Assembly (NCBI GenBank): GCA_963971405.1
Contig: OZ020485.1
Coordinates: forward strand, 1,860,001-1,924,000
From: Psococerastis gibbosa
Taxonomy: Eukaryota; Arthropoda; Insecta; Psocodea; Psocidae
Direction: 5' to 3'
DNA: 64,000 nucleotides
Below are positions 43,333 through 53,270 of this stretch, piece by piece; positions within the stretch are counted from its first letter, which is position 1, and every line of letters starts with the position of its first letter. The notes under the pieces were generated by a model. The model ran no database searches. It saw only the letters and a list, made by a program, of their open reading frames with translations, and was not told where the DNA came from. A program made the position numbers and the translations under genes.

Positions 43333-43585
43333 AGCCTACTATGGTGATTAGAATTACCTTACTCTTGGGGTTAAGAATGTAAACAAAACTATTTTTAATA
43401 ACACTTCACGTCCCATTATTGAATTATCCTGTTTGCATTTTTAATCCCAGTTTAAGATTAAAATTAAAAGCCATAGTAGGCCCGCAGGTCACGATTATCT
43501 CGCCACGCATCTGTACCAGACTGTGCCACATTGGGGTTTCCCAATCAGAAGCGACGAACCAAAGATGGACGCTGCCCACCTATCT

Positions 43586-44331
43586 AGGGCTCTCTGGCCA
43601 CGATGCGTTTTTCCCAAGAGTTTAGGAAAAACGTTGCGTTTTAACGTGCATATACACAGCACCCAGTGAGAAAACGCACCGGTAAAATGCTGGACGTGCT
43701 ATTTGGAATTCGAAATGAACCGATTTCTTGGAGCATGCGTTTTTTCGTCGGTTAGGCGGGCAACATGACAAACACAAAATCCCTGTTTATTTTGCTATTT
43801 TTGCTACTAAAAATGTCTGCTTCCACGATTTGTTTACTATCAAAAGAGACAAAATGGCGGAGCAACTACAAGATATTTTGTGTGAATTTTTTGATGCGTT
43901 TGAGTCATTTCCGTGCCTCAGGCACACGAAACATTCCAATTATTTTAACAAAATTATGAAAAATTACTTGGTATTAACTGTAGCTCCTTAATAAGTCTAA
44001 CATGGGAGTAATCGTAACGATTTAGTAAAAATCGTAATTTAACTTATTGCCTATCATGTCGTTGCTCTTCTTCGAGCTTCATCTGTAGAATTAGGAGCAT
44101 TGCAGCAAATATAGTCTTTTTTCTTCTTCCTTTTGGTCTAGGCATGTTAAAAAATTAGTTTTGCATTGTATTTCTAAGCAAAAATAACAATAAACAAAAA
44201 TGGCGGACTAACGATTTAACTTCGGGAAAAACGCATCGTGTATTGTACCCTTCACTGCGTTAAAACTGTGCGTTTTGACCTTGGTAAAACGCACCTAGAA
44301 CGCTTGGGAAAAAAGCATCGTGTCCAGAGAG
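43586..44331. mobile_element. PIF/Harbinger-like non-autonomous element
   Basis: The ends are inverted: GGCTCTCTGGCCACGATGCG on the left, and on the right the reverse complement begins GGCTCTCTGGACACGATGC. The inverted repeat extends about 32 bp to TTTTTCCCAAG. TAG and TAA flank the GG termini, close to the TWA target preferred by Harbinger elements. Inside, a plus-strand relic reads MAEQLQDILCEFFDAFE, and a minus-strand relic (44145-44050) reads MPRPKGRRKKTIFAAMLL, like a Harbinger transposase N-terminus. Both are truncated, so it looks like a deletion derivative of a two-gene Harbinger element. Confidence 0.6.
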
Positions 44332-44339
44332 CCTAACTG

Positions 44340-45540
44340 TCCAGCCCTGAATCGACCCACCGACGGAGAACAACAGCTGCGTGGAGACATCTCGCTTATA
44401 CTGGTCCCCGCACCAAATGGCTAACCTGCCAAGGGTGGGCGTTGACTAGGAAGCCATAAGTCGGTGCCCACTAGCAGCTCTGCCCCACATCCATGTGGAA
44501 ATAATACAGTATAAGACAGTAAGTATAGTAAAGTAAAATATATTCCTCCAAAAAATTACACAATATTTTGAATATGGATTCATTGATACACAATTTACAA
44601 TACAACAACAATACAGTATATCTTGTCAAAGTGGAGGGCTAGAGCAAAGATCGTATAGCTGTCTGTACCATAAAAAATATATATTTATGTATGAAGTGAA
44701 TTGAAAGATATAGGAAGATAAGAAATGCACTTATTTAGATCGCACAGGTATCTTTACGATATTAGGGTTAGTAATAAGCGTTTAGTAAAGGTTAGTAAAA
44801 ACAGAGAACACGCAATACAGTATTGGCTCAATGGGTTCTTACGTTACCACTTGGAATTTTTATCAATGGTGTGAGGGGAAAACTAATCACGTTACGAGAC
44901 CAGTGAAGAAGTATGCTGAACAATAATCATATTGTCCTAAAAACATTTTTTCTGACTAACGTGAACGATGCGTCACATTTGTTTGCTATGATTCATTTTG
45001 AAGATTTTGACATTATTTTGCCCTGTCTTTTATGAATTATTCGATTCGAGTATATGTATATGCAGTGTTCGTACGTAAACGTAAACGGCTGCGGAAACTT
45101 TAGTTAAAGGCTGCCGCGAAAGAAAGCTCATGCGTATCTTTGTTGCCCTACTAAACTTAATCACTGATATCGGATTTTCTGTTATTTAAGCAGACTGTAG
45201 AGGGTGTTGAAGCAGTAGAGGTATTCGCTAAAAAGGCCGTGAAGGCCTTTGTAATTAGACTGTAGAGCCTTTTATTAAAAAATGAAATGGACCTTAAAAT
45301 GAAAAGAGTAGGGGCAGCAGAGACATTTTACGATTATCGCCCCATGGAAAAATGACGTCGTGTAATCCAGCTAAGGAGCCAGTTACTCTGCCACGTTGGA
45401 TTAACGGGCTGCGGTTAACGCTTATGGCGCCCCATCCAGGCCGTTTACCTTGCTATGTTGCCTCAGCCCAATCTCTGAAATGTCAAGTCCCCTCACATGC
45501 CTGTTCATGTTTGCCAGTTTGCAATGATGAAACTTGGTTA
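44340..45540. other. No gene seen
   Basis: Mostly AT-rich. AATGGCTAACCTGCCAAGG with GGGCGTTG (44426-44455) recalls a phrase at 51972-52002 inside a family A copy. No frame of interest. Confidence 0.35.
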
Positions 45541-45544
45541 AGTT

Positions 45545-45724
45545 GTACTTTAGCCTGTTAGGCTCCCGCCCATACCACAGCACTAATACAGCTCTTGTTC
45601 ATATAGTCGATAACATACGTTTTGCCATGGATAATCAGCAACAACTTACCCTTGTTGTGCTACTAGACTTCAGCCTCGCTTTCAATTGCGTCAATTTCGA
45701 TCTACTACTATCGAAACTTGAACA
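45545..45724 (+). pseudogene. CR1-like LINE reverse transcriptase, left part of a split copy
   Basis: The frame reads RPYHSTNTALVHIVDNIRFA, a LVVLLDFSLAFNCVNFDLLL block and SKLEHF. This is the fingers and motif A of a CR1-like reverse transcriptase. It stops exactly at the poly-T tract (45725). The following part of the same protein, from just before motif B, is found from about 49505 onward on the same strand, so the intervening LINE was inserted here. Confidence 0.8.
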
Positions 45725-46107
45725 TTTTTTTTTTTGTTTTTTGTTTGTCCTCACTGGTTAATCCACCATGTGAGGGAAATATATTGAAAAATAAAATAAA
45801 ATTGAACAAATTATGTGTCGGCGCAGGTACCTCCGGGTGCAACACCCAATGAGGCCCTAGGCCCAAACAAATACATGCCATAACTATTTTTGTTTCCCGT
45901 TTGTTACGGGTTTGAATTTAAAAATTAAGGTACACAGGTATATTATAAGGAAAAAAGTAGATTATAATATAATTATAATAATTAATTCAATTAATTGAAC
46001 AATCATCATAATTATATTATATATAGATAAGTAATTATATGTAATATAAGGTAAATAAGGTAAATTAATTGTAAAGGTATAAGAGAGAAAGAGAGAATTA
46101 TTAGTTT

Positions 46108-49088
46108 CTATACGACTTGGAGCCATTTTTTAATTAATTTTTTGACTTGACCTATACGCTGCTTATTTTGAAGGTAATCAGGCATCCTGTTAAATAATTT
46201 AGATACAAACACTGAGTTGGTACGGTCACCATACTTGTTTCTGGTTGCTGGTATTGGGAGTTTATGACAGTTTCTCGTAGGGTAGTACGGAATATTTGTA
46301 TTAGTAAATGTTGGATTATAATAATTATTTAAGATTATTTTGTAATTCAGTAAATTCCTGAGGGAGAGTATGTCACATGGCGTGAACAAGTTATCGGTTT
46401 GGTACTTTTTTAAGTATCTCGCGGATAATAGATTTTTAACTATACGGTGTTGCAACTTCTGCAATGAGTCTATGTAGCTGTTGTCATCTCTGGCCCAGGT
46501 TGAGATGCCGTATGAGATAACAGATTGGATCATAGCAAAATAAACTGTCTTTAGAGTTTTGAACGATACACCGCCCTTCAATTTGTAAAGAGCAGCTCCT
46601 GCTGCTCTCAGTCTTTTACATATTTTATCAAAGTGTGATTGAAAGGAAAATCTACTATCTATGGTGATGCCCAGGTACACATGTTCTTCAACCATGTCAA
46701 CATGCTGCTTGCAGCGGCAGAGGGACGAGATATTATTATTATGTAGACAATCATGGTCGTGAAAGATGAATTTATGGGATGAGTGACGGGGCCCTTTACT
46801 TCTAATATGCATTATTTTTGTTTTTTTGTGATTTATAGTGAGTCCTAAGTCGTGAGTTAAACATTGCAGGTTTCTCAGTATTTCTTGCATAATCAAGCAC
46901 GCTTTTTCAATGTCAGATTCATACGCTACAATGGCCATATCATCAGCAAACATAAACACTTGGCAATTTCTGAGGTACTTAATTAATTTATTAGTAGCCA
47001 GTATATAAAGTATTGGGCCGAGTAAACTCCCTTGGGGCACTCCAAATTTCCACCTTTTAAATTTACCATTGACTTTGGAGATTCGTACAGTTGCTTTTCT
47101 GTTTGTCAGATAGTTTTTGAACCAGAGTAATTCAGTGTTTTTAGATCCTATACTCTCTAGTTGGTTGAGTATAACAGTGTGATCGAGAACATCAAAAGCT
47201 TTAGAGTAGTCAACGAACGCTACCAGGTTTTGTATCCCTTTATCTAAGTTCTGGTTTATAAGTTCCCCAAACTTTTCTAGACACATTTCGGAACTCTTAT
47301 TTTTTTGAAATCCAAACTGTTCACATGCTATTATATTGTGTTTTTTAATATGGTTTGTGAGTTGCATGTGAACAACTTTTTCTAGTATTTTTTCTACGGA
47401 ATTCAAAATGCTTATTGGACGATAATTTATGCATTTATTATGTTGTTCACTTTTATGTATGGGTCTAATTATGGGCAATTTCATTTCATCCGGCAGAATA
47501 CCAGATTGCAAGGATTTGTTAATTATCCAAGAAATTGTATCGGCAATCATGTCATTATCTTTTAGGTCTTTAATACGAATCATGTCGGATCCAGGAGATT
47601 TCCTTGGGTTACAGCTTTTTAATAGCTTTTTTATGTCATCAATGTTGGTTAGCTTCCATTTAAAATCGCTGACCTCAGTTGGTTCTACAGTAGAGTCTAC
47701 TGACGGTTTTTTATTGATTTCGGTAATATTATTGGGGCATTTGTTTGATATTTTCAATATTTCTGATATAAAAGTATCTAGGAACATGTCGCAAATCAAA
47801 GGGATCGGTTTCAATCCTTCTTTATTGAAATGTTTCATTAAGTGGACATCAATATCATTATTTAAATTACCTTTTGTAATTCTGTTAATCAATTCCCAGG
47901 TTTTTTTGTTGTCATTTTTAACATTCGAGAATGCTTTATGAATTTGCTTAAATTTAGCTCCATTTATAATTTTCTTTGTCCTGTTTCTTTGTTTTATGAA
48001 AAGATTCTTGTTCAGAACATTACCAGTGTTCTGTTTCCAAAGTTTAAATAGGTTATCTCGTTTTGCTATTTCCTTTCTTATCTTCTCAGTGAACCACACT
48101 GGTTCAGGTTTACCTTTTTTATTGTTAGCTACTTCACTTTCTTTATATATTATTTTAAAGGTTTCTATAAAGTTAGTGTAGGTTTGTTCTGCTGAAGGCC
48201 GCTGCAGAGCACGCCAGTCCGTGCTTTTCACTAAGTTATTGATCTTTTTTTCATCATAATTAATTTTTTTGTAGATGGGACAAGTCAGTTTTTTTTCATT
48301 GGAATTCTAACTTCTAAGAGTATGGGGTAATGATCCGAGATTTTGACGTGTATGACTGCTGAGTCAGCAATATCTAGGGCTTTAATGAACGCATGGTCAA
48401 TACATGACTTTTGTAGTTTGTTTACTTTAAAATGTTCTCTAGTTGGGGTCGTAATGCACTGTTTGTAACCGCAGCTTATCATTGTATTGAGATAATTAAT
48501 TGAGGCTTTAGTTTGTTTGAGTAAGTCAATGTTTATGTCCCCCACTAGAATAGATTTTCCACGTAAATGATTAAGAATGATTTCGAGATCCTCTAGAAAA
48601 TCCTCAGTTTTTTTGTGGAGTCTATATACAGCTGAGATATTTATCCATGTATTTCCAGAGATCTGGATTTTCACAGAAACATGTTCGATTGACTCATTAA
48701 TCCCTGTGATATTCAGGACTTCACTATGAAAATCGGTTTTAACGAATACAAGGACCCCTCCCCCTTTGCCCTTTGGCCTGCAGTAGCTGTAGTAGTTATA
48801 ATCATCCAATTCAGCTGTAAATAATGGCACTTCATAATTTTTTAGGAAAGTCTCACAGAGTACAATTATGTCAGGGTTTACCTCGTGAACGAGTGCGAGT
48901 AGTTCATAATAATTACTTTTTATACCTCTGATATTGAGGTGAAGAACTGTCAATCCTCTGTTATTATGATTGATTTTCGTATTATTTAAGTTGCCAATTA
49001 TTCTATTATGGATGACATTTTTATTTTTTAGTGAAGAAATTTTTTTAGAATAAAAATGGTTTAATGACTCTTTAAGAGGTTTGGTCAC
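46108..49088 (-). pseudogene. LINE ORF2: endonuclease and reverse transcriptase (single frameshift)
   Basis: The first frame (49088-48285) is the apurinic-type endonuclease: VLHLNIRGIKSNYYELLAL, VLCETFLKN, VGDINIDLL, and the SDHYPILLEV end. The second frame (48231-46108) holds the linker and reverse transcriptase, with IRPIHKSEQHNKCINYRPIS, AFVDYSKAFDVLDH, GVPQGSLLGPILYIL and the catalytic FADDMAIVAY, then a thumb ending at 46108. No RNase H follows, as expected for the CR1 group. The frames are joined by a single-base shift at a run of eight A (48290-48297 on the minus strand). With that exception the polypeptide is open throughout, so inactivation is recent or the indel is a sequencing error. 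Confidence 0.85.
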
Positions 49089-49163
49089 ATTATCATACGA
49101 GTTAGTGGGGAGAAAATGTTTATTGCTTGATAATAGGTAATTAGTTATGGCATGTTTACAATT

Positions 49164-49504
49164 CTAGTTTTGCAGAATATCAAGATCAAGTTCACTTCTA
49201 ATTCGAATTGCCTTTGCAGACTGATTTTCTTTTATGAAGATTTTCCCATTTGTAGTCCAAGCGAAATCATAGTTGAGCGATTTGGCCACATTCTTAGATT
49301 TGTAAAGAAGCTCCTTGTGGAATTTAGTGAGGCTTTCGTTTACATAGACTTTCTTGTCACAGCCATTGCCAATGATCTGATCTTGAGTTATATCCACTTT
49401 CCTGTTCATAATAATAGCGTTTCGTTTTTTCACCGATGTGAGATGAACCATTATTGGGTTTACAGCTTTTTTATTTTTCGTAGGAATTCGATGGACGATA
49501 TTTT
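49164..49504 (-). pseudogene. LINE ORF1, C-terminal part
   Basis: The frame reads VNPIMVHLTSVKKRNAIIMN, VYVNESLTKFHKELLYKSKN, FAWTTNGKIFIKE and IRIRSELDLDIL. These blocks recur at the C-terminus of ORF1 in many CR1/jockey elements (a nucleic-acid-binding domain ending in FVWTRNGKVLVRK...I.S..DL). The open frame appears to extend to 49529, but from about 49505 the DNA belongs to the opposite-strand host LINE. ORF1 is truncated by the insertion event. The stop lies about 75 nt before the endonuclease ATG. Confidence 0.7.
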
Positions 49505-50336
49505 CATAAGTCTCATGGCGCAGTTGCATGGATCAAATCTTACCTGACTTGTCATTGGCAAACTGTTTTATGTAAATCTACACCAAATCTGATCTTCTTC
49601 CCTAATCGAACCGTGTTCCACAGGGGGGTGTCCTTGCTCTTCTCCTGTGCGCTAACTGATATTAAAAAGTGCTTTAGACACACTAAACATCATGGTTATG
49701 CTGATGACTATCATACTTACCTACATTTCACCATTGCAGAAACTGTATCAGCATTCAACAAACTCAACGAAGTTCTAGCACGAGTCTTTGAGTGGAGTGA
49801 GGCTCCTCTTAAAGTTAAACCCCTCAAAATGTCAAGCTATCGTCTTCGGCACACACAAAATGCTAAATAAATTCTCAATTGAAAATCATCCTGATCTGAT
49901 GTTGGGCAATACAAAAATTTCCCTATCTCCCGTTATTAAAAACCTTGGTGTGATGCTTGACTCCAGCCTTTGATAGCCCGAACAAGTATCTAGTATTTGT
50001 AGAAAAGCCTTTTTCAGCCTGCATTCACTACGCTCACTCAAAAACTTTCTACCCAAAAGACCCAAAATTCGGCTAGTTCAGTCGCTTGTATTTCCACATT
50101 TCGACTACTGTGATAGCCTCCTTACTAATCTTTCCGTTGACTTGCAAGCAAGACTGTAACGTACACAAAACTGTTGTATTCGTTTTTGTTGCAATACCCC
50201 CTACTGAGACAGGGTCACCCCATTTTATGTTAGGATTCCTTGTCTTCAACTCGAAGATAGAAGGAAGCTGCATGAAGGTACTTTAATATATAAAATCCTC
50301 AATGGCTTTGCTCCTTCACACTTTCGGTCCTTTTTT
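49505..50336 (+). pseudogene. CR1-like LINE reverse transcriptase, right part of a split copy
   Basis: Continues the 45545-45724 fragment: AWIKSYLTCHWQTVLCKS, then a decayed motif B (VFHRGVSLLFSCALTDIKK), GYADDYHTYL (catalytic YADD kept) and NKLNEVLARVFEWSE. In other frames come LLKLNPSKCQAIVFGT, VIKNLGVMLDSSL, LVQSLVFPHFDYCDSLLTN and YKILNGFAPSHFRSFFE. At least three frame changes and several stops make it an old, dead copy. Family B copy 3 begins directly after it at 50337. Confidence 0.8.
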
Positions 50337-51190
50337 GAAGTGAAACTTCTTTAGGCGCACCACATACAGATTTTTAGCAGGGTAGTAAGTTGGGCTGGTT
50401 CGTCACGCGACACGCTCGCTAGAAAGAAGAAAGAAAGAAACGAAACAGATAAGAAAGAAGGTAGAGTTAACTGAACACTTCTTCAGGCGCACCACACACT
50501 GATTTTAGGCGGGCAGTGAATTGGGCTGGTACGCGACGGCACCCCTGTGGCGCGACACGCTCGATGGGGTGCCTGAACACCTCATTAAAATTGCATGGGC
50601 GGGTTTAAAGCAACTTTTTGGGCCTATCACAATTTAAATTATACCCATGTCTTCGTCTATTCTTCCTCTTTCTGGCCATGCTATATTTGATGTGCTAGGG
50701 CAAGGGGTTCGACTTTGGGGGGGTGGAAACGGAATGGGGGGCGCCCAATTTCGCCGATTTTCGGCGAAAATAGGCCTTTTTCAGCAGCGTTTTTGCTGGG
50801 GTTAATATCAGTTTGAAATCTTCAAACTACTTTAGTTCTTTTCCACCTTGCTTACTCTTTCTAGACATATATATTCAGTTTTACTATCCGCCTCTTCATT
50901 CGGGCTCAGGTGAGTGTATAAGCCAAACAGGTTCAAAGGGTAAATTTACCATTACATGCATAGAGTAAAAAAATTCTACAGCCTGCAATTTTTAACCGAA
51001 ATAAATTTTTAATGTTTCATTAGGAGCAGTATGAATTAAGGTTTCAAACGAATATAAATACATAGTTTCAAATTCACCACTTCACCCTTTAAACACGAGT
51101 GGAACACAAAATTAGTAAACTGAGACGCATTTCCAGCAATCCCATTGGAATTGCATGGGCGGGTTAACTTAACTACTTAAAACAATTATT
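50337..51190 (+). repeat. Dispersed family B, copy 3 (variant 5' part)
   Basis: Starts GAAGTGAAACTTCTTTAGGC. Its first 240 bp hold a direct repeat absent from copies 1 and 2: GGCGCACCACATACAGATTT (50353) and GGCGCACCACACACTGATTT (50486), each followed by TTGGGCTGG and CGCGACACGCTCG. From about 50600 it follows the common family B sequence (CATGCTATATTTGATGTGCT, TTCGACTTTGGGGGGG, GGCGAAAATAGGCC). It ends near the family A copy at 51212. Confidence 0.75.
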
Positions 51191-51211
51191 TGTTTCACAT
51201 TGTGAGGCTAG

Positions 51212-52078
51212 TTGCTTTCCAATTTATACGTAGTATAAAGAAAGCTTTGTGACGGTCGAATTTTTCGATTCCGATATTTCAATGGATTTACACGTTTTAA
51301 GGTCCCAGAAACCAGTTTTTACGAAATGTCTGTCTGTCTGTCTGTTCGTTGATTTCCGGGCAAACTACTCAGTCGATTTTGATGAAATTCGCCATGTAGG
51401 TTCACAAAAATCATACCTCGGGACCATTTTTTTTTATTTTGGGCTAACTCAATTTGGGGGGTTTTTATTTTCAAAAAACTTCGAAAAAACGTCTAAAAAA
51501 ATAATTTCCCGAAAACGGCTCCAACGATTTCTTTTAAATTCGCATATATTGTAGTTGTTGTTAATGTTGATAAAATGCGGGGGTCGCTTGCCCCTTGATA
51601 GTTTGCTTCGGGGGGTAAAAAAATAAAAATATGTAAATTTTAATGAAAAATGACTAAAAAATAATTTTTCTGTGAAACCTTTCTATCGATGATTTCTACC
51701 TTCAGGTATGTTTTAGGTGTTAAATTGAGTAACGAAACGCATTGGTTGCTTTCCCAAAAAATATTTGGCTTTGCACAAAAAATTATTTTTTGAAAAAATG
51801 TTAGAAAATTCACGCTCAAAAGCATTGTGTGCCCCGCAATTATTGCTGTGTGGTAATGTATTGGTCTGACCTTTCTAGAATTTATCTCACTTCCAGTGAC
51901 ATCAGGTGGACAACCCCCCCCCCCCTCCCCGAAATAACGGAAATTTTATTCTCTATCTACGAATGTGCGTCAAATGGCCTACCAGCCAAGGACGGGCGTT
52001 GGCTGAAGAAGAACAAGAAGAAGATCTACTAATGTTGATAAATTGGAAAGCATGTTCGAGTGAACTCGGACCGGTTCT
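51212..52078 (+). repeat. Dispersed family A, full-length copy, plus orientation
   Basis: Begins TTGCTTTCCAATTTATACG and its hairpin partner (AGAAAGC), and ends GATAAATTGGAAAGCATG, then CGGACCGGTTCTT. All internal landmarks are present, including GTCTGTCTGTCTG, CGGCTCCAACGATTTC, CTTGATAGTTTGCTTC and the C-run at 51907-51920. It carries about 70 bp extra (51960-52030, GGCGTTGGCTGAAGAAGAAC) relative to the copies at 25334 and 32717. Confidence 0.85.
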
Positions 52079-52162
52079 TTGTGTATGCAGCAGTTTGGTA
52101 ATTTTGAAAAATACTACATTTTGAAAAAATAATATATATTTAAAAATAATATATATTAAAAA

Positions 52163-52410
52163 AACCGACTTAGGCCTCATATTTGGGCCAATAGAGCGGC
52201 TCCGACTTGACTGTCCTATGACAGCCCATAGGACAGTGGACCTCCTGATTATAGTGGATTCCGAACCACTTGGGAAACACAGTCAAGTCACACGATTAGT
52301 TCGGAGGTGACCAGGACAAGTCCTACCATGTTTCCCTACCGGCACTGTGCACATGACCAATTTATCTGCAGCTTTGAACCTGCTCTGGTCCGCTGGATTC
52401 AACTTGGTAA
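52163..52410 (+). repeat. Dispersed repeat D, copy 2
   Basis: Near-identical to 33587-33834 over about 248 bp, same orientation, with only a handful of substitutions (for example CAGCCCATAGGAC here, CAGCCCGTAGGAC there). AT-rich filler separates it from the family A end at 52078. Confidence 0.8.
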
Positions 52411-52444
52411 ATGTTTGAGGTGTAAATTTAGAAATAAAGCCAGA

Positions 52445-52600
52445 CAGGTTGCTTTCCCAAAAAAATGTTTGGTTTTGTGCAAAAAAGTATTTTTTTAAGA
52501 AAATACTATGGATGAAAATCCACGCTCAAATGCATTGCGTGCCCTGCCATTATTACGGTGTGGTAATGCAATGGTATGCCTGATCTAGAATATGCAATGC
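52445..52600 (+). repeat. Dispersed family A fragment (right part)
   Basis: AGGTTGCTTTCCCAAAAAAA-type sequence, CACGCTCAAATGCATTGCGT and CCATTATTACGGTGTGGTAA match the right third of family A. Terminal sequences are absent. Confidence 0.65.
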
Positions 52601-52799
52601 CATCGATTAATTAAAAAAATTTGGTACCCAGACATGCGTTACCGTATCTCGTCTGTCAGCCAGTGGCCCTTTCTTACACTAAACTGCCTTTACATGTTAT
52701 ATAGTATAATGATTTCTTATTCTATTTTAATTACCCATTCATACTAACATACGTACTTACATGCATCCATCATTCATATCCCTAACAATTTAACCTGGG

Positions 52800-53270
52800 C
52801 TAATGCTGTTCAGACTGCTCTGCTAAATGGAACTTTAATACTTTGGATTTAAATGTTGCTGTGGTGGAGCTGTCGCGAATCTCTGCTGGTAAAGAGTTCC
52901 ATAGTACTGGAGATGAAATAGAGAATGAGGAGTGGTGGATGTTGGTGTGCGGTAGGGGTATAAGAAGAAGATTATCAGATCTGGTGTTGTATCTGCCAGA
53001 AGAGAGTGGAGAGAAAAGTGAGAACAGATATTGTGGTGATTGCGATTTCAAGATTTAATGTATCAGACATGCAACATAGGGAATTCATTTGATCGGGGGC
53101 TAGAGTTGAATAGCTTACCATGTAGGAAATTAATAAATAAAAGTATATTTTGCAATGCCACTGCTCCAAGATGAGCCAGTATATGGGTTGCAGTTATACG
53201 CTGAAGAATCGACCCCTGCAAATCATACGTGGTAGGCAGAGTGTACAATAGTATATATTAAATCTTTGCC
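52800..53270 (-). pseudogene. LINE C-terminal remnant (CR1/L2-like)
   Basis: The minus strand reads SGRYNTRSDNLLLIPLPHT, then SSFSISSPVLWNSLPAEIRD and ATFKSKVLKFHL. This is the conserved C-terminal signature of CR1/L2-like LINEs (YNTR...LxxP...SFS...LWNSLPxxIR...FKxxLKxHL). Upstream, KILLLTFKALHG-like residues (53160-53100) are recognisable in another frame. The rest of the reverse transcriptase is missing. Confidence 0.75.

Larger units (their letters stand above)
45725..49504 (-). mobile_element. CR1-group LINE, 5'-truncated in ORF1, inserted into another LINE
   Basis: The poly-T tract at 45725-45742 is the poly-A tail of this minus-strand element. The 3' UTR runs to 46107. EN and RT occupy 46108-49088, and the end of ORF1 is at 49164-49500. 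The host LINE frame is interrupted at 45724 and resumes around 49505, fixing the limits to within a few bases. A target-site duplication is not resolved; ATTTT-type sequence lies on both sides. Confidence 0.8.
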
